Below are positions 58,968 through 64,000 of a DNA stretch of 64,000 nucleotides, one piece after another. The notes beneath the pieces were generated by a model. The model saw nothing but the letters and a program-made list of their open reading frames with translations. It had not been told where the DNA came from and ran no database searches. The position numbers and the translations under genes were made by a program. Positions within the stretch are counted from its first letter, which is position 1. Every line of letters starts with the position of its first letter. Location of the stretch: the NCBI GenBank assembly GCA_964542165.1, contig CAZITQ010000005.1:1-64000 (forward strand), written 5' to 3'. The stretch is from CAYTBN01 sp964542165. GTDB lineage: Bacteria; Myxococcota_A; UBA796; UBA9615; CAYRNR01.

Positions 58968-59849
58968 GTGTCGGACGACCGGCCAGAGGCGACGCCCCCC
59001 GACCTCGAGGACGAGGCCCTCGACCGGCAGCTCGCCGAACTCGGCCAGCTCGGGGACGACACCCCCGCCGATCCTGCCCGACTCGACGAAATCGCCGCCG
59101 AGAAGCTGCGCCGCGGAACCCTGTCCGACGACGAACGCGCCAAGCTCCTGCAGACCCTCGCGGACGACGCCTCTGCCCGGGCGGCCTGGATCGAGGGGGC
59201 CGGGGAGGGGCTCCCCCTGGACGACGCCCAGGTGGACCGGATCGCCGACGCGGTGCTGGCGCGCCGCCGGGACGAGGGGCTCACCCAGCGACGGTCCCGG
59301 CTCCGGGCGTCCCGCGTCGCCCCCTGGCTCGCGCTGGCGGCCGCCGTGATCGCCGTCGCGGTGGTGCTTCCCCGGCTCTGGACGCGCCCGGGGCCCATGC
59401 CGCCGCCCTACGGGATCGAGCTGTCCGGACAGCTCAAGGAGGTCCGGGGCGACGAGGTGCCCGAGGGCGTCCCCGCCTACAACGCCGATTCCACCATCGA
59501 GATCGTGTTGCGTCCCCCCGAGGGCGTGCCCGTGACGGTGGGCCCGCAGGTGATCCCCATCGCCGTCGATCCCGAGGGGCACCCGACCGTGATCGAGGAT
59601 CCGGAGGCCTTCGAGCTGAGTCAGCGGCAGGGGATCATCCGCATCCGTGGACCGGCGCGCAACGTGGCGGGGACCCAGACCGGCACCTGGCGGCTGGTGT
59701 GCGTGCTGTCCAGCCGGGAACGGCCGCCGGCACTGGGGCCGCTGGAGAGGCGGGCCGCCCGGTCGGTCGCCGATGGTGTCGAGGACGGATCGTACGAATG
59801 GCCCGGAGGGCTCCGGGCCGTGGTGACCACCTTCGCCTACGTTCCCTGA
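58968..59849 (+). CDS. Single-pass membrane protein, anti-sigma-factor-like
   Basis: The protein has 293 residues; GTG at 58968 has GGGAGAGGG upstream. The cytoplasmic N-terminus (1-110) is acidic and helical, with AAEKLRRGTLSDDERAKLLQ and QTLADDASARAAW, like the helical modules of anti-sigma factors, though the zinc HxxxCxxC is absent. One membrane helix (about residues 120-138, APWLALAAAVIAVAVVLP) leads to a periplasmic beta-rich domain of 150 residues. It precedes the kinase gene by 65 bp. It could restrain the sigma factor encoded 6 kb upstream, but this is inference from architecture only. Confidence 0.55.
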   Translation: MSDDRPEATPPDLEDEALDRQLAELGQLGDDTPADPARLDEIAAEKLRRGTLSDDERAKLLQTLADDASARAAWIEGAGEGLPLDDAQVDRIADAVLARRRDEGLTQRRSRLRASRVAPWLALAAAVIAVAVVLPRLWTRPGPMPPPYGIELSGQLKEVRGDEVPEGVPAYNADSTIEIVLRPPEGVPVTVGPQVIPIAVDPEGHPTVIEDPEAFELSQRQGIIRIRGPARNVAGTQTGTWRLVCVLSSRERPPALGPLERRAARSVADGVEDGSYEWPGGLRAVVTTFAYVP

Positions 59850-59914
59850 TCCCCGCCTACCCCGTTCCCCCGTTCGCGCTAAAGTTCTGCGATCGACGTG
59901 GTCACGAGGGTGGG

Positions 59915-61771
59915 ATGAACGAGAGTTCCGGAGCCCGGTTCGGCAAGTACCGCATCCAGCGAAAGCTGGGTGAGGGGGGCTTCGGTACGGTCTACGAGGC
60001 GATCCTCCCCGGGCCGATGGGCTTCACCAAGCGGGTGGCGATCAAGAAGCTGCGGGGCCATCTCTTCGACGAGGACCACCGGCTGGTCCAGGCGTTGATC
60101 AACGAGGCCCGCATCGGTGGGCTGCTGCACCACGACAACGTGGTCGACATCCTCGAGTTCGGCCAGGCCGATCGGCACTACTACATGGCCATGGAGTACG
60201 TGGATGGGGCGCCCCTGTCCCAGGTCCTGCGGCTCTGTGCCAAGCGGGGGGTGTTGCTGCCGCCGTTCGCCACGGTGGAGTGGGGGCGCCAGATCTGCCG
60301 GGGCCTGGCCCACGCCCATGACCTGCGGGATGTGGACGGGAATCCGGTGGGGCTGGTCCACCGGGATCTGAAGCCGTCGAACGTCATCATCGACGGCTCG
60401 GGGGTGGCCAAGGTCGCCGACTTCGGCATCGCCAAGGCGGCGTCCAACATGTACCGGACCACCTCGGAGGGGGTGGCCAAGGGCACCCCACGCTACATGT
60501 CGCCGGAACAGATCCGGGCCGAAGGGGAACTCACGTCGGCATCGGACATCTACTCGCTGGGGCTGCTGTTCTACGAGATGGCCACGGGGCATCCCCTGTA
60601 CGACGAGGGCAGCGTGCCCGCGCTGGTTCACCGGATCCTGACGTCGGAGGTGGGCGGGGAGGTCCAGGCGGCGGACGAGGCGGTCCCGGGGCTCGGGCCG
60701 ATCCTGGAGCGATGCCTCCGAAAGGACCCCGGGGACCGCTTCGGGTCGGCGACGGCGGTGGGGCGGGAGCTGGCGGCGCTGGCGAAGACCCACCCACCGG
60801 AGGCCGAGATGGCCGACGTCGTGGCCCCGATCCTGCCGCGGGTGGACCAGGGCCCCGGCCCGCCGATCCTGAGCACCGGTGACCTGGATCTGGACGCGGG
60901 GGACGAGACGCCGCAGATCCGCGAGCTGGCCCCGGCGCACACGGACACCAAGACGGTGCGGGTGGGGCTGGAACCCACCCGCTGGTCGGACTTCAGCAAG
61001 GCGTTCGAGACGGGGGGGACGCGGGCGGGGGGGGCGGAGAGCGAGGCGAAGACGAAGACGCGACCCCCGGTCGTCGGGGGGGGGGGGGGGGTGGCGGGTG
61101 GGGGGGGGGGGGGGGGGGGGGTGGGGGCGCGCGGGCGCCCGGGGGGGGATTCGACGACGATCGGGCCGCACAACGTGGTTGGCGATCCTTCTGCTGTCGA
61201 GGTAGATGGCGAGAAAGGGTCCACGGACAGTTCGTCCGAGGTCGAAAGCTCGGACTCGGACTCGGACTCGGACTCGGACTCGGACTCGAACTTGAACTCG
61301 AACGAGGTCTCGGCCTCGGACACGGTCTCGGACTCGGATTCGGACTCAAGGCCGCCTTCGACGCAACTCGTACAGCTGATCCCAGATTCCCGGAGTTCGC
61401 CCCGGGACGTCGGGACCGACGAGGGAACGCCCCGAAGTGCCTCCGAAGATGGACACTCGGCCGTTGCTGCTGATCGCCCCGGAGTGCCCCACACCTCGGA
61501 GCCACTGCAGGGCCCCGAGCCTTCAACCCCAGACCCCAGCCCCGGCCAGCTCTCCCTCAACTGGAAACCCTGGGCCCTGGTCTCCATCGACGGCCAGCGG
61601 GTGGACCGGCCCGTGCTGGCGGGACATGCCCTGGAGGGCGGGCGACACACCATCGAGCTGGTCTGCCCATCCCTGGACGGTGCGCGTAAGGTGATCACCG
61701 TCGACATCGACGGCCAGCACGAACGGCTGGGGTGCTGGAACTTCCGGGAGGACCGCTTCGGATGCGACTGA
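59915..61771 (+). CDS. Ser/Thr protein kinase with G-tract linker, Ser-Asp repeats and PEGA-like end
   Basis: The protein has 618 residues and starts at ATG 59915. The Hanks-type kinase domain (10-290) has the P-loop LGEGGFGTV, Lys44 (VAIKK), HRDLKPSN with catalytic Asp151, DFG (169-171) and GTPRYMSPEQ. The linker contains poly-Gly encoded by runs of 16 G (61076-61091) and 22 G (61100-61121), then a Ser-Asp repeat encoded by GACTCG units (61249-61302). The C-terminal 75 residues (WALVSIDGQRVDRPVLAGHA) resemble a PEGA domain. No membrane helix is obvious. The final 10 bp overlap the FHA-regulator gene, its probable substrate or reader. G-tract length errors or slippage would change the frame. 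Confidence 0.88.
   Translation: MNESSGARFGKYRIQRKLGEGGFGTVYEAILPGPMGFTKRVAIKKLRGHLFDEDHRLVQALINEARIGGLLHHDNVVDILEFGQADRHYYMAMEYVDGAPLSQVLRLCAKRGVLLPPFATVEWGRQICRGLAHAHDLRDVDGNPVGLVHRDLKPSNVIIDGSGVAKVADFGIAKAASNMYRTTSEGVAKGTPRYMSPEQIRAEGELTSASDIYSLGLLFYEMATGHPLYDEGSVPALVHRILTSEVGGEVQAADEAVPGLGPILERCLRKDPGDRFGSATAVGRELAALAKTHPPEAEMADVVAPILPRVDQGPGPPILSTGDLDLDAGDETPQIRELAPAHTDTKTVRVGLEPTRWSDFSKAFETGGTRAGGAESEAKTKTRPPVVGGGGGVAGGGGGGGGVGARGRPGGDSTTIGPHNVVGDPSAVEVDGEKGSTDSSSEVESSDSDSDSDSDSDSNLNSNEVSASDTVSDSDSDSRPPSTQLVQLIPDSRSSPRDVGTDEGTPRSASEDGHSAVAADRPGVPHTSEPLQGPEPSTPDPSPGQLSLNWKPWALVSIDGQRVDRPVLAGHALEGGRHTIELVCPSLDGARKVITVDIDGQHERLGCWNFREDRFGCD
61076..61121 (+). repeat. Homopolymeric G16 and G22 tracts inside the kinase gene
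   Basis: There are 16 consecutive G at 61076-61091 and 22 at 61100-61121, separated by TGGCGGGT. Both are in the coding frame as poly-Gly. Tracts this long are slippage-prone and also hard to sequence, so both phase variation and assembly error are possible. Confidence 0.9.
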
Positions 61772-62808
61772 GCCCCCATCCCCACCCGGCCGGTCCCGGA
61801 GGCCCCGGCTCCCAGCGGCTGAGCAGCCGGCTGGTGGAGGAGTCCACCGGCGAGACCGCGGAGTTCTTCCGCTCCCTGAGCGTGGGCCGCGATCCCCACA
61901 ACGACCTGGTCCTGGGGCACCCGGAGGTCAGCGCCCGGCACGCGGCGCTGCAATGGCGGGAGGGTCGCTGGCGAATCCAGGATCTGCGATCGCGAAACGG
62001 CACGACCCTCAACGGACGCCAGGTCTCCGAGTGGAGGCCCCTGTCGCAGGGGGACGTGATCCGCTTTGCCACCGCCGGCGCCTGGCGGGCCGAGTCCCTG
62101 GTGCGACCGGCGGACGTGGCAGCAGCCGTGGCCTTCGTCGAGGACCTGTCATCCCGGCGCTGGGTGCCGGTTTGCCAGGACCGGTTCCTGATCGGGGTCG
62201 GCGAGACCTGCGATCTGGTCCTCCCCGAATGGCTGGCCGAGCCCGCGGCGCCCATCCGCGTGGTGCTCTACGAGGAGACCGGCGACATGTGGCTCGCCGC
62301 CCATTCCAGCGAAGGGCTGCTGCTGGACGGCGCGCCCTTCCCGGACGAGCCGGTGCGGCTGGATCGGACCCGGAAGCTCGCCCTGGGTACCCAGTCCCTG
62401 GCCGTGTTCCCTGCGTCCGAGGCCGAGCTCGTCGCCCCCACCGCGTCGGCCATGCGCCGGACCAAGCAGTACGACCTGAGCCTCCACCTCCACTTCGTCG
62501 GCCCCGGGGACGGGGTGATTCGCGCAACCCACCCGGACGGCAGCGCCGAGATCCACGGAGAGCAGCGCTTCGTGCTGGTCTACCTGCTGGCCCGCAAGGC
62601 CGGTCAGTGGCTCCCCGACGACGAGCTGGGCAGCGGCCTGTGGGGCCGGGACGCGGCCGATCGGGATCCCTCGGCCCTGCGCAAGATCATCCACGACACC
62701 CGCAAGGCCTTCACCGCCCAGGGGGTCGATGGCTGGTTCATCGAGAAGACCCGCGGCCGCACCCGCATCCGCCTGTCCCCCGACCGGGTGACCATCGAGC
62801 GACGCTGA
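61762..62808 (+). CDS. FHA-domain protein with C-terminal winged-helix DNA-binding domain
   Basis: The protein has 348 residues; ATG 61762 overlaps the kinase stop by 10 bp. The FHA domain (about 20-110) has LSVGRDPHNDLVL, VSARHAALQW and DLRSRNGTTLNGR. A second FHA-like beta region carries FLIGVGETCDLVLPEW. The C-terminal winged helix, RFVLVYLLARKAGQWLPDDE .. LGSGLWG .. WFIEKTRGRTRIRLS, is close to that of the 21096-22115 protein along its whole length, so the two are paralogues. Translational coupling to the kinase argues for a phosphothreonine-dependent transcription regulator acting downstream of that kinase. Confidence 0.82.
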   Translation: MRLSPHPHPAGPGGPGSQRLSSRLVEESTGETAEFFRSLSVGRDPHNDLVLGHPEVSARHAALQWREGRWRIQDLRSRNGTTLNGRQVSEWRPLSQGDVIRFATAGAWRAESLVRPADVAAAVAFVEDLSSRRWVPVCQDRFLIGVGETCDLVLPEWLAEPAAPIRVVLYEETGDMWLAAHSSEGLLLDGAPFPDEPVRLDRTRKLALGTQSLAVFPASEAELVAPTASAMRRTKQYDLSLHLHFVGPGDGVIRATHPDGSAEIHGEQRFVLVYLLARKAGQWLPDDELGSGLWGRDAADRDPSALRKIIHDTRKAFTAQGVDGWFIEKTRGRTRIRLSPDRVTIERR

Positions 62809-62904
62809 CGCCGCACCCGGCCGGGTGCCATGGCCGGCAGGTCCGGCCGTGTTCCCCGGAGTCGCCCCCTGGCGGAACCGCCGTCGCCGGGAGACAATGC
62901 GTCT

Positions 62905-64000
62905 ATGCATCGAGGGGGCTTCCATTCTCCGAGTTCGCTGATCGCGCTGCTGGGGCTGGCGGGGCTCCTGTGGGCGTCACCCGTCCAGGCGGAGGACGGC
63001 GCCTTTGCCGTGTACACCGGCGCCGAGCCCACGGCCCTGGCGTCGGCCGAGGTCGCGGCCCTGCTGGCGCGGATGGATCCGCCGGTGGAGCTGGCCACGC
63101 CTCCGGCGCACCTGACGACCCTGCTGGCGGCGAACCAGATTCGCGTCGTCGGAGAGGCGCAGGCCTCCTACTGCGAGGCGCAGCCGCTCAACGCCCGGGC
63201 GCTCGGGTACTCCCTCGAGAACATCCAGCACCTCCTCGACGAGGTCCGACTGGACGAGGCGGACCGGGAGCTGGCCAAGCTCGCCGATGTCCATGGCTGC
63301 TACCCCCTGCGCCCGGGGAGCCCGGATCTGGCGCGGGAGTCGTTCCTGGCCGGCATCCTGGCGTTCTACCAGGACGACATGGAGACCGTCGGCCGACACT
63401 TCCGTATCGCCCTCGCCCGGGATCCGGATCTGCCCTGGGACGACGACTACCCACCTTCGGCCCAGCAGTGGTTCGCCCAGGCGCTGCTTGACGTGCTGCG
63501 CCAGGAGCCCGCGACGCTCCGGCTGGACCTTCCGCCCGACGCGGAGGTCTGGCTCGACGGGGTGGTGCAGGAGACCGGCGACGGAGCGATCCCCATCCGG
63601 CCCGGCGCGCACCTGTTCCACGTGGGGAATCCGGCCGACGGGTACTCCAGCGCCGAGGTCCTGCTGGCACCGGGCGCGACCGCGACCCTGGTCACGGGCG
63701 AGGCCCTGGCCCGCCCCGAACCCCTGGCGGGCGACGCCGATCTGGTGGTCGGGCTGATCGCCGGCCAGATCGCCGCGCGGGGGCTGTCCGAGGCCTACGT
63801 CGTCCAGCTCCCCGGCAAGGTGTGGAGGGTGGACACCGATGAGGGCGCCCTGGTACCGGTGGACGCGCCGCCCGGGGTCGGAGTGGTCGCGGACGACCCG
63901 CGGAAGCACGGCGGCGTCCATCCCATCGGGCCGGTGCTGCTCGCCGCCGGCGCCGCCCTGGCGGTGGGCGGAGGGATCATGGCCGGCACCGAGCGCCGTG
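62905..64000 (+). CDS. Secreted PEGA-like protein, 3' end beyond window
   Basis: At least 365 codons are present and the frame is open to the window end. ATG 62905 starts a signal peptide (residues 10-29, ending ASPVQAED). A helical region follows (YSLENIQHLLDEVRLDEADR, FLAGILAFYQDDMETVGRHF, typical of the domain that precedes PEGA modules in myxobacterial proteins). Then comes a PEGA-like segment, LRLDLPPDAEVWLDGVV .. GAHLFHVGNP. A membrane helix near the end of the visible part (PIGPVLLAAGAALAVGGGIM) suggests anchoring. It is probably part of the envelope side of the adjacent kinase/FHA signalling genes. Confidence 0.75.
   Translation, partial: MHRGGFHSPSSLIALLGLAGLLWASPVQAEDGAFAVYTGAEPTALASAEVAALLARMDPPVELATPPAHLTTLLAANQIRVVGEAQASYCEAQPLNARALGYSLENIQHLLDEVRLDEADRELAKLADVHGCYPLRPGSPDLARESFLAGILAFYQDDMETVGRHFRIALARDPDLPWDDDYPPSAQQWFAQALLDVLRQEPATLRLDLPPDAEVWLDGVVQETGDGAIPIRPGAHLFHVGNPADGYSSAEVLLAPGATATLVTGEALARPEPLAGDADLVVGLIAGQIAARGLSEAYVVQLPGKVWRVDTDEGALVPVDAPPGVGVVADDPRKHGGVHPIGPVLLAAGAALAVGGGIMAGTERR

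Overview
The window is high-GC DNA (codon third positions almost always G or C) from an uncultured-type, myxobacteria-like Gram-negative bacterium. A run of exactly 100 N at 26789-26888 shows that it is a scaffold rather than a closed contig. The Myxococcota/deltaproteobacterial guess rests on lipoproteins carrying poly-Asp tethers straight after the lipobox Cys, MopE-type 'CDGxDNDCDG' repeat proteins, RCC1-like lipoproteins, an FHA/Ser-Thr-kinase signalling set, a PEGA-like secreted protein, and a gene of a family (TIGR04552) that I associate with myxobacteria. I see no tRNA, rRNA, CRISPR array, transposase or phage gene.

Layout. 1-3.55 kb: a truncated Asp-rich lipoprotein, an SGNH-hydrolase-like membrane protein and a GT-C-like polytopic membrane protein. 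3.55-6.3 kb: a very large radical SAM protein with an apparently N-terminal SPASM-like domain and a Wzt-C-like C-terminus. 6.3-7.8 kb: an XRE repressor with a palindromic operator, and a conserved uncharacterised protein. 7.9-20.8 kb: two operons diverging from a 200-bp region at 13663-13862. Together they encode eight radical SAM enzymes (three or four SPASM-type, one resembling the archaeal tetraether-lipid synthase family, four B12-binding type) and one FAD-dependent UGM/PPOX-like flavoprotein. This is the strongest candidate for an undescribed biosynthetic system.

21-33 kb is a surface-protein zone: an FHA-winged-helix regulator, two huge acidic MopE-repeat lipoproteins (one ending in a beta-helix, one in a fibrinogen-like domain), RCC1-like and other lipoproteins, a MaoC-type hydratase, and a repeat-rich 848-bp intergenic island next to a four-helix-bundle (IVP-type) gene. 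33-43 kb: a single-domain voltage-gated channel with a calcium-like filter, ceramidase-like and lipase-like lipoproteins transcribed divergently, galactokinase, and a BlaI/BlaR-type pair whose sensor carries a PilP-like domain in place of a beta-lactam sensor. Twin operators lie in its promoter. 43-52 kb: an SSAT-like acetyltransferase, a three-gene membrane/sulfatase-fold operon, a TIGR04552-like protein, a HAD phosphatase, an alpha/beta hydrolase and a small secreted protein.

52-64 kb is a signalling block: an ECF-type sigma factor translationally coupled to a TPR-CHAT protease-like lipoprotein, an RCC1-like lipoprotein, a subtilase, a single-pass anti-sigma-like protein, a Ser/Thr kinase with extreme G-tracts, a second FHA-winged-helix regulator (paralogue of the one at 21-22 kb), and a PEGA-like protein running off the end. 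My inference is that this block links proteolysis and phosphorylation to transcription. Many adjacent genes overlap by 4 bp (GTGA/ATGA), so translational coupling is the rule here.
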